A stretch of 64,000 nt of DNA from positions 4,402,001-4,466,000 of the forward strand of contig NC_065408.1 of NCBI RefSeq assembly GCF_024362695.1, given 5' to 3'. Below, in pieces: positions 22,364 to 33,007 of this stretch (position 1 is its first letter; every line of letters starts with the position of its first letter). The notes below the pieces were generated by a model. The model ran no database searches and was not told where the DNA came from. It saw only the letters and a list, made by a program, of their open reading frames with translations. This DNA comes from Pectinophora gossypiella. Its lineage: Eukaryota > Arthropoda > Insecta > Lepidoptera > Gelechiidae. Both the position numbers and the translations under genes were made by a program.

Positions 22364-22402
22364 CGGCCGCTGTGATATTGTGGTAAGAGACCACAGCGGC
22401 CG
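22364..22402. repeat. Perfect 11-bp hairpin containing GCGGCCGC
   Basis: CGGCCGCTGTG at 22364-22374 is the exact inverse of CACAGCGGCCG at 22392-22402, separated by 17 bases. It lies at the 5' edge of a SINE-2 fragment and is much more GC-rich than its surroundings. Confidence 0.85.
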
Positions 22403-22535
22403 CGTTGGTCTCTTGATCTGGAGGTCCTGGGATCGATTCCCGGTGTAGGTTAGGACATTGCGAAGGCTGATCACCCAATTGTCCGAAAGTAAGATGATCC
22501 GTGCTTCGAAGGGCATGTTAATCAGTGAGTAATGA
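22403..22535 (+). mobile_element. SINE-2 5' portion, 3'-truncated
   Basis: GGTCTCTTGATCTGGAGGTC, the B-box-like GGGATCGATTCCC and GTGTAGGTTAGGACATTGCG, CTGATCACCCAATTGTCCGA and AAGTAAGATGATCCGTGCTT are SINE-2 body. The copy ends soon after GGGCATGTTAATC; the expected CCACCTCACAACCC tail is missing. Confidence 0.75.
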
Positions 22536-22539
22536 AAAA

Positions 22540-23090
22540 TATGTGAATTTTCCAAATATGTAACATTTATGCGTTTAAATTCACCAATACATACACCATG
22601 GAACTCCAGGTCGGAGTGAGTACAGGGAAATATTAATTTTTAGGTAAGCGCGATCCATATTTAGTTGACACAACCATTGATACTAGAGTACAAAAATACT
22701 AAGTACCTAACAAATATAGTATTTACAAAAAACTAAGTTTATTTAAGGCCTTTTCTCATTTACATTTTACTATAAAGGCAGAATAGCACAACATTTATGC
22801 AAAACGGTTGTAAATACATCTGAAGTAAACAGTAAACACAATCTTAGGCGTAAAATTCCTTGCCGTCAACCCCAAGAACTTAAGGGTAGCTGAGATAATA
22901 TAGGGCCCTCGTAAAATAACAAATAACATGTCGGTAATTTAGTTTATGCACCATAAAACATTCGTAGATAAACAAAACAGTGATAAAATGAAAAATGTGT
23001 TGTAAAAAGGATTCATTTGTACATTCCTGCGGTATCATGAGGAATAAAATGAAAGCAGTGTGTGTGCGCACTTTTGTCAAACGCAAACAT
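22540..23090. other. No gene seen
   Basis: AT-rich sequence with no recognised family. Confidence 0.5.
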
Positions 23091-23096
23091 ATTTAT

Positions 23097-23292
23097 ACAG
23101 GATGTTAGTGACATCGTAACGAAGACTTTGAGGGATGATTCATACAATGATTCTCAGTTGATATCAAGTGGAATTTTCCGTCGCAAAAGTATGGAATTGA
23201 ACAATTAAAAAAACATGAATTTTCCGACGAAAAATTACACTTGATATCAATTCCGAATCATGGTCTGAATTTGTATGGCTATTTGTATGTAA
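23097..23292. mobile_element. MITE-C unit 1 of tandem pair
   Basis: It begins CAGGATGTTAGTGACATCGT with arm TTGATATCAAGTGGAATTTT, then loop, then inverse arm TTACACTTGATATCAATTCC. It is truncated at ATGGTCTGAATT and joined via TTGTATGTAATTGTACGG to the next unit. Confidence 0.85.
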
Positions 23293-23296
23293 TTGT

Positions 23297-23550
23297 ACGG
23301 GGTGTAAGTGACATCGTAACGATTACTGAGAGGGATGATTCAGCTTATTATTCTGGGTTAATATCAAGCGGAATTTTCCATCGCAAATGTATAGAATTGA
23401 AAATAATTTTAAAAAACTAAAATAAAGTAAAATAATTTTAAAAATCTAAATAAAAATATTTGCGACGGAAAATTCGACTTGATATTAACTCACAGTCATG
23501 GTCTGAATCATCCCCCTTAGTATTCGTTACGCGGTCAATAACACCCTGTA
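23297..23550. mobile_element. MITE-C unit 2 of tandem pair
   Basis: GGGTGTAAGTGACATCGTAA through TTAATATCAAGCGGAATTTT, AT-rich loop, AATTCGACTTGATATTAACT and TATTCGTTACGCGGTCAATA to ACACCCTGTA. Both terminal arms are present. Confidence 0.9.
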
Positions 23551-23796
23551 TTTTGTCGTTGTTATAATATAATATGTTATGAAACATGTACATTTCAAAT
23601 GACAAAAGAATAACAACGTGTGAAATTGTGTTTTTAATCTAAATGAAAAAACTGGAATGTAGGAGCCGGGTGACTTATAGAGTAGGGTTCCGTAGTAATT
23701 TATTTTTGCAGTTTTGCCGACGCTCACAGATTTTAATACTTGTCTTGAGTCGTAAGTACGTAGGTATACAATTTTCATACAAACATACATAAACAC

Positions 23797-23880
23797 ATAA
23801 GCATCACGCCTGTATCTCTGAAGGGGTAGGCTGTAGGTTGATGTATAGAAGGACGCCCAATTTAATGTTTGTTTTCTCCT
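23797..23880 (+). repeat. REP-G2 5' fragment
   Basis: AAGCATCACGCCTGTATCTC, TGAAGGGGTAGGCTGTAGG and GGACGCCCAATTTAATG resemble the first part of the 57672 copy. Confidence 0.5.
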
Positions 23881-24390
23881 TAAGAGTTCTTACAATAAAT
23901 GCTTTCAATTTCTAATTTTAGATGGTTTAGAAATCACTAAAATAGTAGATTTAAAAAACAACGAGATTTTAGTAAAATAAACCATATGATCAAAGTTTTT
24001 TTAAGTAATTTTGGGATCAAATTATATTATTGTTTCTAAGTACTCTATTGGAGATATACAGTTTTAAACTGTTCTACTTTTTTTAAGTATTAAGCAATCT
24101 ACTTTTCAAAATATAAACAGAAATAAAAATTTCATCGCGTACTGATAAAACAGAAACTGATTTAAACATCTGCGGATAATTCCGAATTCAATTTAAGAGT
24201 TATTATTAATGTATAGATTTCGTTTTATTAAATAATAATTAATGAATATTAAATATTACAACTGAATTCAGTATTGTTTGGCAAGATTAATTGATAATTA
24301 TGTTTCAAATCAATTGTTGTAGTGGTGATAGCAAAAATATTGTTCTCGTGTTTATATTTACATAATAAATAAGATCATTGTTAGTAGTGT
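23881..24390. other. No gene seen; very AT-rich
   Basis: Long A/T-dominated stretch without a recognised family. Confidence 0.55.
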
Positions 24391-24394
24391 AAAC

Positions 24395-24697
24395 GACGGC
24401 TCAGTGGTTGCGCGCTGGGCTCAAGATCCGGATGTCCCGGGTTCGATTCCCGGTGGGGACATATCACAAAAAAATACTAAATTACTGGCTGATCACCCAG
24501 ATTGTCCGAAAGTAAGATGATCCGTGCTTCGGAAGGCACGTTAAGCCGTTGGTCCCGGTTACTATTTACTGATGTAAAGTGAGTAATCGTTACGTGAGCC
24601 ATGTCAGAGGCCTTTGGCGGCTCAATAGTAACCCTGACGTCAGGGTTGATGAGGTTGGTACTCCACCTCACAACCCACACGATAGAAGAAGAAGAAG
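24395..24697 (+). mobile_element. SINE-2, near full length
   Basis: The tRNA-like head GACGGCTCAGTGGTTGCGCG has an A-box-like GGCTCAGTGG and the B box GGGTTCGATTCCC. The body is GGCTGATCACCCAGATTGTC, AGTAAGATGATCCGTGCTTC, GGCACGTTAAGCCGTTGGTC and CCATGTCAGAGGCCTTTGGC. It ends CACCTCACAACCCACACGAT with an AGAAGAAGAAGAAG tail. It carries its own pol III promoter boxes and encodes no protein; it would depend on a partner LINE. Confidence 0.9.
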
Positions 24698-24740
24698 TCG
24701 TATAAATAAATATATTTAAGAGTTATTATTCACAGCATTT

Positions 24741-24870
24741 TGGCCAATATAGACGGCAATATGGCTTACACCTATCACGTTGGTATAAAAAACTCGGTGA
24801 GGTGTGGGTACCTACTGAGTTCAAGCAATGGATGTACTTTTGACTACCCCAATTGGTATGTAGTCGTGAG
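24741..24870 (+). repeat. REP-H copy, good example
   Basis: GGCCAATATAGACGGCAATA, ATCACGTTGGTATAAAA, CTCGGTGAGGTGTGGGTACC, GATGTACTTTTGACTACCCC and AATTGGTATGTAGTCGTGAG match 13018-13155. Confidence 0.8.
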
Positions 24871-25585
24871 CTATTGTATGCTATTATTTTATACACTGTT
24901 ACTTATAATTTAAATGCTACTACCTTATAATAAATATTTAAACCTACCTAATTCTGTTACAAAAGTGTTGTTGAAGAAAGAGCACACCACTTTTCATTTC
25001 ACTCGTTCTTAAATACAAATATTGTCAAGAAAAAAGGGCCCTCAAAGAACCCCTATGTTTTTCTTTGCAACCCCACTAAATTAAATGGTACACCCCTCTC
25101 CCGAAACAATAATATCTGTGTGGATAATAAAACACCAGCTTTATGGTTTTATAACACCCTAAAATGACAATGTATCTGTTATATTTTGCAGTTTTTTTTA
25201 CACAGATTTCGTCGGCGGAATTGAGATATTATACGGTTTTATTTTGAACTGTCCCTTGTGGATAAAGTTCGTTATAGTATTTGAATTTATTTCAACATTC
25301 CGTGATTATGTTCTCCCAATATACGTAGGAAGTAAAAAAAATTGTTATAAAAAGAACCTTATGACTCATCACTTTGTTTTAACTTGAAAGAAAACAAATG
25401 TTTTTTGCTCTCTAATTTTTGGTACATCAACATATAATAAAATAGTAAATCTTAGCAATATCAAAATACTAATTTGTTTTGTAAGATAAACAACAACATA
25501 GTATTGTAGATTAAACATCTCAAGATAATGACAAATGTCAAGTAAACAGAAAAATATTTGATTTGTAATCAATAAGCACTTCACA

Positions 25586-25923
25586 CTTGAACAGCCTCCG
25601 TAGTCTAGTGGTTAGAGCGTTAGGCTCACGATCTGTAGGTCCGGGTTCGATTCCCGATGGGGACATTGTCGAAATCACTTTGTGAGACTGTCCTTTGTTT
25701 GGTAAGGACTTTTCAGGCTTGAATCACCTGATTGTCCGAAAAAGTAAGATGATTCCGTGCTTCGGAGGGCACGTTAAGCCGTTGGTCCCGGCTATTAGCC
25801 GTAAAAACACCTCCACCAACCCGCAGTGGAGCAGCGTGGTGGAGTATGCTCCATACCCCCTCCGGTTGATTGAGGAGAGGCCTGTGCCCAGCAGTGGGAC
25901 GTATATAGGCAGTTTATGTGTAT
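25586..25923 (+). mobile_element. SINE-1 full length with target duplication
   Basis: The tRNA-like head GCCTCCGTAGTCTAGTGGTT (A box) carries the B box GGGTTCGATTCCC. The body is TGTGAGACTGTCCTTTGTTT, TCACCTGATTGTCCGAAAAA, CCGTGCTTCGGAGGGCACGT, GTGGAGCAGCGTGGTGGAGT, CCCCCTCCGGTTGATTGAGG and TGCCCAGCAGTGGGACGTAT, ending ATAGGCAGTTTATG. The 13-bp direct repeat TAAGCACTTCACA (25573-25585 and 25924-25936) flanks it perfectly, so the insertion is relatively young. It resembles the tRNA-derived HaSE-type SINEs of noctuid moths (from memory, not searched). The ORFs at 25695-25979 on both strands are internal to it. Confidence 0.93.
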
Positions 25924-25999
25924 GTAAGCACTTCACAGTCATTATAAAGACAAAATACGTCTTTTTCAAAACAAAATAGGCTCTCGTTTGACCACAATC

Positions 26000-26259
26000 T
26001 CACCTGATGGTAAATGACGGTGTGGTCAAGGGTGGATCACGTGTACCTAGCACATTCCTATTAACTCTGGCCTTGGAGACTCTCAGATTATATCGAGTTG
26101 AAAAAGCAGACGACAGCAGACAGTTCCAGTCCTTTGCTGTTGGCATCAAAAAGGAAGAGGCAAAACGTTTAGTGCGGATTGGAGGAATATCTACAACATA
26201 AGGATGAAATGACTGCCGACGTCTAGTTGTGCGTAGATGGAATGGAGTAGGTGGAAATA
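26000..26259 (-). pseudogene. Non-LTR retrotransposon ORF2, C-terminal domain with open frame
   Basis: The minus strand reads without interruption from about 26259 to a TGA at 26000-26002. Landmarks are TRRRQSFHPYVVDIPPIRTK, RFASSFLMPTAKDWNCLL, STRYNLRVSKARVNRNVLGT and a Pro-rich end. The pattern P-RT-RF--SF---TAK-WN-L-----F--RYNL---K-RVNR--LG is a standard C-terminal domain of Jockey/CR1-type moth LINEs (established knowledge). Several consensus positions look changed (Asn-Cys-Leu-Leu instead of the usual Asn-x-Leu-Pro), and the reverse transcriptase is absent upstream, so this is a 5'-truncated copy. The plus-strand ORF at 26007-26201 is its shadow. Confidence 0.85.
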
Positions 26260-27060
26260 ACTATGTCTCAGGAATTAGATCAAAAATGAGTTAATACAAT
26301 AAAAAGAGAGCATTAATTTGATATTTAGAAATCCGTTGGATTCGGTGCTGCCATAATGCGCTGAGTTGGTAGTAAGTAAAATGTTGATGTCCAAGAAGAG
26401 ATAAGTACCTAAGTGGAAAACATCCTTTGAACGCAGTTCCAAGCATTAAAATTATAATTGTGCTTATATATTGTATTTATATGTATGTATATAACGGCCA
26501 TACGGCTGATGATGATGATATAACCACGATTTTAAATCTTAACTCTCCACTTCGGACATTGTTAAACGGAACCCTATAAAATATATAAAACATTTCAATT
26601 AACAAAAATAATAAAAATAGACTAATGAAAAAAAGATTTTGATCAAGCCACCATAAAGAGACAGAAGATCAATTCGATCTGAAAGAAGTCAACAATCATA
26701 TCGTTTACCCTGTACATGGGAAATAATATTGAATTTATTTTTAGGCCCGAGGGCTATACATAGTTTTCCTCGTTTACGACAAACCTTAACAAATTCTGTA
26801 TATCAGTCGCTATATATAAAAATTCGGGTCTCTTTACAATTCGCTAGGGACACATCGTATAATGTGTCAAGTATCTTGTTTCGCTCCAAGCAAGGTTAGA
26901 GATAAAAGAAAAAATACTTTACTCTTTGATCTTTTTTCATTTGGTAGAATTGGAGTAGGAAAGCGGACATCAGGTTGTTTGTCTAATGACTTTGTTTATC
27001 TCATTTTCACTGAGTAGGTAATTATATCTATTGAGTATATTGTACACCTACTCGATAAAA
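26260..27060. other. No gene seen; a repeat tail near 26465-26525
   Basis: TGTATGTATATAACGGCCAT followed by GATGATGATGAT looks like a retroelement 3' tail of unknown family. The rest appears unique. Confidence 0.45.
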
Positions 27061-27067
27061 CTTGCTA

Positions 27068-27240
27068 ATCGCCATCTTCCTAGCGTTATCCCGTTTTCAT
27101 AGGGTCCGCTTACCTAACCTGAAGAACTGACGAGTCAGTTTTTACAGAAATGACTGCCTGTCTTACCTTCCAACTCTCGAAGGGAAAACCAGCCCAATAA
27201 AGGTTAGGTTACAAACCTCCAAAACAAATTTCTGTTTTCC
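27068..27240 (-). mobile_element. SINE-3 3' half, minus
   Basis: CGCCATCTTCCTAGCGTTAT, CCCGTTTTCATAGGGTCCGC, TTACCTAACCTGAAGA, TGCCTGTCTTACCTTCCAAC and AGGGAAAACCAGCCCAATAA are the inverse of the SINE-3 3' half. The tRNA head is absent. Confidence 0.85.
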
Positions 27241-27271
27241 ACAAAAAAAAAAAGGTGAAAAGTTGTAACAC

Positions 27272-27620
27272 TGGTGCTGATTTTAGTACACACCGTTTAA
27301 TTTTATTTCAAGTTATACTTTCTTATCCGCCGAAAAGGAAAGGGACGGGTAATCGACGGGCCTAAAATTTATGGATCACAATTTTAGGCAGAAATTCTAA
27401 AACCCTGGCAAAAATTTATAGTGGCCAATAATCCGACAGAATTAAGTTAACAGTACACGTCAAACAGGTTGCATCAGCGAGATGCCTATGTTATTCGCCC
27501 GGGTCACTCATTCATTTTAAAATTTGTCGGCCATCTTGCCCATATCTTTTTTCAGCGGTTAAGAGAATAACGGGTATAAATTAAAATAAAATTAAGAGGT
27601 GTCTGCAAGAATCGGGGCAA
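27272..27620. mobile_element. MITE-A copy 2 (about 350 bp)
   Basis: The left end TGGTGCTGATTTTAGTACAC and arm AAGTTATACTTTCTTATCCG / CCGAAAAGGAAAGGGACGGG are mirrored at the right by AACGGGTATAAATTAAAA and TGTCTGCAAGAATCGGGGC. The body carries AATAATCCGACAGAATTAAG and CAGCGAGATGCCTATGTTAT, shared with the copies at 36937 and 48071. It is non-autonomous. Confidence 0.88.
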
Positions 27621-28344
27621 ATAAGTACATATTGATTTTGATTTGAACACATGAATTTTATTATGAGATAATTTAGAGCCATTTGTCGCGTAGTTGATGC
27701 CACCGGATGCAAACATACAATAAGTCACGTCAAAAAAGGCGATAATGAATAAGCCTCTCACCATAAAGCTATAAATTTAAATGTAAAATATAGATATTAT
27801 TTCTCAGTAAATTAAAAAAATCACTAGCTCGCTTCCCGAAAATGTCAATTATTAAGAATCAATCCGACTAACGCACATGAAAATAAACTCAGAAGCATTC
27901 TCCCCAATTTTCAACAGGAATTTTCTCTCACTAGTTTTGTATCCAAAAATGCTTTTATTACTCCGTGCTCAAGCATTTGCGGTATTTGTTTTCTGTCTCA
28001 AAGCGTTTTCCAAGGGTTCTGTCGAGGCTTTAAGTGGATGCCAGTACCTATGCTGAAAATCGAATAGGTAACCGAGGGATTAAAACGGCCACATTGAAGG
28101 AATTTATTTTAAAAGTAATTTTTCAATTTAACAGATAAAGGTAAGTGCGTAATGCAAAAAATATGTCAAATAGCTATTTTACATTTTTGACCTTCTCTAA
28201 TAAAGCAAGATCGAAAATATTGCCGGAGCTGTTGTCAAAATTATAAATGCGATAGCATTGTCATTTCTGTGTTAATTATTCATCACCACTGTGAAGAATT
28301 AATAAGTCAATGTACCTATTCTTTAATAATCTGAACTTCCTAAA

Positions 28345-28445
28345 AGTTATAACAACAGTATCAACAGTGTCTGCAAGTTGTCTGTGATTACTTATGGCTT
28401 TGGCCACCTCAGGGATTACGGGTTTGAGCTGATGTATGTTTTGTA
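28345..28445 (+). repeat. REP-T fragment
   Basis: AACAGTATCAACAGTGTCTG, CAAGTTGTCTGTGATTACTT, GGCCACCTCAGGGATTACGG and GAGCTGATGTATG match 38650-38745 with mismatches. Confidence 0.75.
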
Positions 28446-31400
28446 AAATTACACTTAAGTTATACACCTACTCACGTCAATAAAACATTAAAAAAGGAAG
28501 CATTTCAATTTTACTTATTTACATAAATTTATTAATTGCATTCTCAAACATTTTATTAAACAATTCGACGAAAACTACTCTCTTTATTTTAACTTTGCGC
28601 CCACACTTCTTCAAATAAAGCTGTACAATTTGGCGTTAGTACGGACAGATTCTTATCGTAAGCATACCCTTAAGAATTTCTCCCCTAGCGGTCGGAAAGG
28701 AATTTTTATTATCAATATTATAGTGTGGAACTATCGAGATGTTTATGTTCTCTTATTTATTGCCATGTGGGGTGAAAACCAACGGAATATATGTATGAGT
28801 TGTTTCTTAAATGTTGCTGTAAATCAAATTGCCTGTTTTATGTCTATTTGTGCGATATATTTTATGTGTGGGCATACTTTGGCTGTAATTAATGTATTTT
28901 ACACTACAATTATCTAAACCGGAGGAGAGGTATAACTTATAGGGACTATAAAATTACAATCTTACGTATTTAATGTCAATCGAATCTATAATCTGGAATA
29001 TGGTATTTCAATACCTACTAACATTATGTTCCAAACAAAACAGATGGGGACAATTTTGTGGATGTTCTCACACCCGATCGCACCTAACAGGTTATGATAA
29101 CCACATTCCGAGTTTATCGAAGATCTACTATATATTTCGCTGGTAAAACGTATTTTTTCCTAATATTACGCATGAAAGCTCATCTATTTAAATATATTCA
29201 AATATTATTGAATTTGACTCGCAACAAACTAAATAAAGCAATAAAAAACATGTCAGGATAAAAGAATTACAGTTCTGAATTTTACATTATAGAAACTAAA
29301 ATCGATAATACGAAACGAATCTTCAAAAATAAAATTATATTTTTAGAGAGATATGATTGATGAGGATGTGAAACAACATGCCACAAAGCATGAATGAAAC
29401 ACCAGGCGATAATATTACCAAGGGGTCGTATGTAATTCGACAAAGATTTGAAGGAAAACTTGAACATGAAGCAATAAATAAAACTTCAAACGTTGAAACG
29501 CTTTGGCAGAACACTAAAACGTTTTACAAGTACCAATAAAAACAATAGTTTGGAACAATGAATCCGATAGTCACTTTTATTGCCAGCGTATATTATGCAA
29601 TAATTCAAGCAGAGAATGCAAGTGTTGGAAAAGTTTTGTAAACTACTACTAGAGTTCGTAAGTTTCTCCAAGTTTCACGTTCAGCTGACTTGTGAGAACC
29701 GGCCAGGGCGAATTTCACAAAATGAAGTAATTTCGAAGGAAGTTCTTGAGTGGGAGATTTAAGTTTCGCATCATTGGTGCTTGGTGAGTCAAGAATAACT
29801 ATTCCTTGTTAGCTAAGAGATTTCAGCTTTCGTTATTGATAGTATTTTAACTTTATTTCTTTCTTTATTGCTAATTTGAACCGCTTTTCATTTCAATTTT
29901 ACATTTAGCTTCTATTTCCTCACATATAACTATTTTAATTTATGTCTACATTAAAATATCCCCGTAAGAAGACAGGCTCGTAAACAACTTAACACGGTAT
30001 AGTTTTTTGTATATCCCGTGTTTATTACATGAGGACCTTACATGCGTTTTAAGGCTAAGTATTTCAACATTATTATCACCAAAGTCGACATTACCAATCC
30101 CATATGTTATCACCTTCTCTCATTTCAATGAGAATTTATAATTTTTCTCTTTCCAACCTTATCCATCCTGTGAAGTATATATATAAAAGAACAAACATAT
30201 GAATAATTCACCAGTCTGGGACATGTTCCGTGATGTGGCTCAAGATAATCCACTTTATATAATTTGATGACAGTCTCCATCTCATCTTAACATCATGTTG
30301 ATCTTATTAACTTTACGTTTATTTTGAGTACCTATATTTATATACACGTTCTTGCTAAAGTAACGTTTTTGCTTAACGACTTTGCATTTAGTTTAGAGGG
30401 GGTGAAAGCAAAATGATAACATGAAATTATCTTAAACAATAGTTTCGTTAATAAACAGGTCAATTTGTGATACACAAAACAAGCAATATGTTAATATTAC
30501 AACACTGATAACCTATTTTATGAACACCATGTGTATAATAAATTATGTACAGATAAAAACACGTCATTTCAGAACTTTGCTGGCAATAAAATTGAAATGA
30601 GAGTGATAGTAAAAGTTACGAGTATACAGCACCCATCAAATGCAAGAACCGAAATAAAAAATAAAAGCGTAATCGACACAAAAACAGACGTGACGGCTAA
30701 ATAAAAGAGATTACGAGAAAACTCGAAAGAAAGTTCCAAAGGTAAAGAGATAGAAACAATGCTTTACAATTCCCCCCGCATACAACATTAAGCAACTTGA
30801 AACAGACAACAAACTTCCGCAAACTCCTACAGTAAAAACTTTAAAATCCACTGAATGTTCTCTTAGAGCAGTCGTTACACTATCAAGACCATAATGTAAG
30901 TTGTACGTGATCCATTAAGGAAGTAAATAGTACTTTTTAAAATCTGCACTACGTGCCTGTTTCTGCTTCCATTTGCAAATTAAACGCATTAAATTCTGGT
31001 GACAAATAGAAAGAAAATGTAAAGCGTGGTGACAAATTCCTTTTTCAAATGTTATTAAAAGGGACAGGAATTTCCTAAGCGTGAAATAATCTAAGTACTT
31101 AAATGAGAATTTCAATAGGTATATTTGTTTTGAAAGACAGGCAGAATAGTTCCCTACAAATAATTAATTCAGACGCAGATTAAGCCAACAACCAGAACTA
31201 AGCTAATACGGTAGATGATGAAGAAATCATTCTTTGAAAGTAAACTATAAAACAAACTATTATTACATTTTGACTTTTTTAAAAGCAACCTATCATTTTT
31301 ATTTAGCTAGGAACCGCTCATAAAACATAACACAAAGAAATAATTATTAATATAGCACTAGAAATTCATCAGATGTTGAAAGGAAAGACAAAAAATAATA

Positions 31401-31727
31401 TGCTTAAAAAAATAATAAAAAAAAATTAATAAGTATTAAATGAGTTAAATGTACAAGAGGTGCTCATTCACAAAGTTAAGAGTAAGTAAGTAGTTCTTGT
31501 GTAACTCGTAAGTGTTTAATTTCAGAAACCCTTGGAGAAACGTGAGTTCCTCAAGAATTGTAGCGAAGCAAGTTTAATATAATTACTTGAAAAGGAATTT
31601 CCTAGAAAGCAATGCATATGGGATCCAGAGAGAAGCAGTCGGTGTTCGAGAAGTTTCTAGACGAGTGAAATTAACAGGTAGCTAAGCGCTTCCTTCCAAA
31701 AGAATTATAAGTTTAAAAACTAAATAT

Positions 31728-31862
31728 AAACGTATGCCGTAGTATGCAAACTTTTAGGACAGATTAGCATTCAAAAGAATTTCAGAGCAATATTTTCTTG
31801 TTTTGTACTTTTTAATGCGAGATTTTTCTATAGTCGTGTTTTACTTTATAAACTTATACTTT
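31728..31862. mobile_element. MITE-D partial copy
   Basis: ACGTATGCCGTAGTATGCAA, CATTCAAAAGAATTTCAGAG and TAATGCGAGATTTTTCTATA / GTCGTGTTTTACTTTATAAA correspond to the right half of 16409-16682. Confidence 0.6.
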
Positions 31863-32281
31863 TAAAATAATTTTGGGATCTTATTTATCAAGACAACGTG
31901 TTTCCGATATGTGTTTTATTATCAGATTTGGAGATAAAACCTATCCGGAACACGTCTGAGCAGTTATATTATAAATTCAATGTAATTATCGTGTATATAC
32001 AAGGAAACTTACAATGTATTAATATGTAATATTTAAATATATGAAATGTGAAAATAAAGCCCAATACCATCGGAACAAAAATACTTTTCGACCTCAGTTG
32101 ATCCTATAGAGGGCGCCACATTGAATTTAGCGTGACTGCACATTCAAAGCGCTTTTAATGGCACTTCAATTTTGTTAAATTCAAATAGGTGGTTAATAAG
32201 TTAGGTTAGAACAGACGTGCAAATACATATACATACATACATGAACAGTGTTGCGGCACGATGGGAGGTGAAGATGATATG

Positions 32282-32499
32282 GTATCGTTACGAAAACTTT
32301 GAGGGATGATTCAGAACATAATTCTGAGTTGATATCAAGAGGAATTTTCCGTCGCAAAAATATGGAACTGAAAACAATTAAAAAAAAAACACTATAATTT
32401 TAATTAATTTGTGACAGGAAATTCCACTTGATATCCACTCAGAATCATGGCCTGAATCATTACCCTTAGTATTCGTTACGATGTCACTAACACCCTGTA
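32282..32499. mobile_element. MITE-C single unit
   Basis: TCGTTACGAAAACTTTGAGG, GAGTTGATATCAAGAGGAAT, an A-rich loop, AATTCCACTTGATATCCACT, CAGAATCATGGCCTGAATCA and TTCGTTACGATGTCACTAAC to ACACCCTGTA. The outermost bases of the left arm are replaced. A MITE-B has landed on its terminal TA. Confidence 0.88.
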
Positions 32500-32643
32500 C
32501 AATCATGAGCAATATCACGTACCCACTTTAGAACCCTGTCGCACTATCATATTTCACATTTAATGAGACTTACGGTGTAATTTGTCAAAAAAGTTAATGT
32601 GACATGGTTTCAAAGTGTATACATATTAGTACTCGTGACCGTA
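32498..32643 (-). mobile_element. MITE-B copy 3, abutting MITE-C
   Basis: TACAATCATGAGCAATATCA through ACTTTAGAACCCTGTCGCAC and CATATTTCACATTTAATGAG to TTAGTACTCGTGACCGTA, flanked by TA. Its left TA coincides with the final TA of MITE-C. Confidence 0.88.
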
Positions 32644-32649
32644 CATATA

Positions 32650-32715
32650 AATACATACATAGCGGTCAAACATATAACCCGCCTTTTTGCTTCGCCGCAG
32701 TCGGATAAACGTTGA
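32650..32715. repeat. REP-D flank fragment
   Basis: ATACATAGCGGTCAAACATA, TAACCCGCCTTTTTGCTTCG and CCGCAGTCGGATAAACG match (inverted) 16285-16340 and resemble 53160-53220. Confidence 0.65.
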
Positions 32716-33007
32716 CTTATTGTCAACTTGTGATGCAAGTGTCTTTGTTCTAAGAAACTTTAATCTTTTATAATATAATGCTTTGTGTATATGAAATCAA
32801 TTACTGACGAATAGGTTGCGAATTACAAAATTAATTTCTCATAAGGTTATTTGACCTGTTACCTGTCTAACCACCAAAACTAATTGCTTATTAATGAGTT
32901 TTCGGCGTATCAAAAATAAACTAAATAACTAAGTAAAGAACGAGAGGTTGACTATAGTAATATAAAGTTAGTTTCGGCTATCGTTCAAAATATTCATTAT
33001 TCGACAC

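Larger units (their letters stand above)
27820..32080. other. Longest near-unique stretch; no gene supported
   Basis: Apart from a REP-T piece (28345-28445) and the end of a MITE-D (31728-31862) I see no shared repeats. The largest ORF (28630-28917 +, 95 codons) is hydrophobic/AT-driven with no motif I recognise. It could be intron or intergenic host DNA. Confidence 0.5.

Noticed and set aside
25594..25665. Possible tRNA gene (A and B boxes present)
   Set aside because: The sequence continues into a SINE body with target duplication, and the cloverleaf arms are not convincing. The same applies to heads at 24395, 35364, 41188, 50888, 51641 and 62975.
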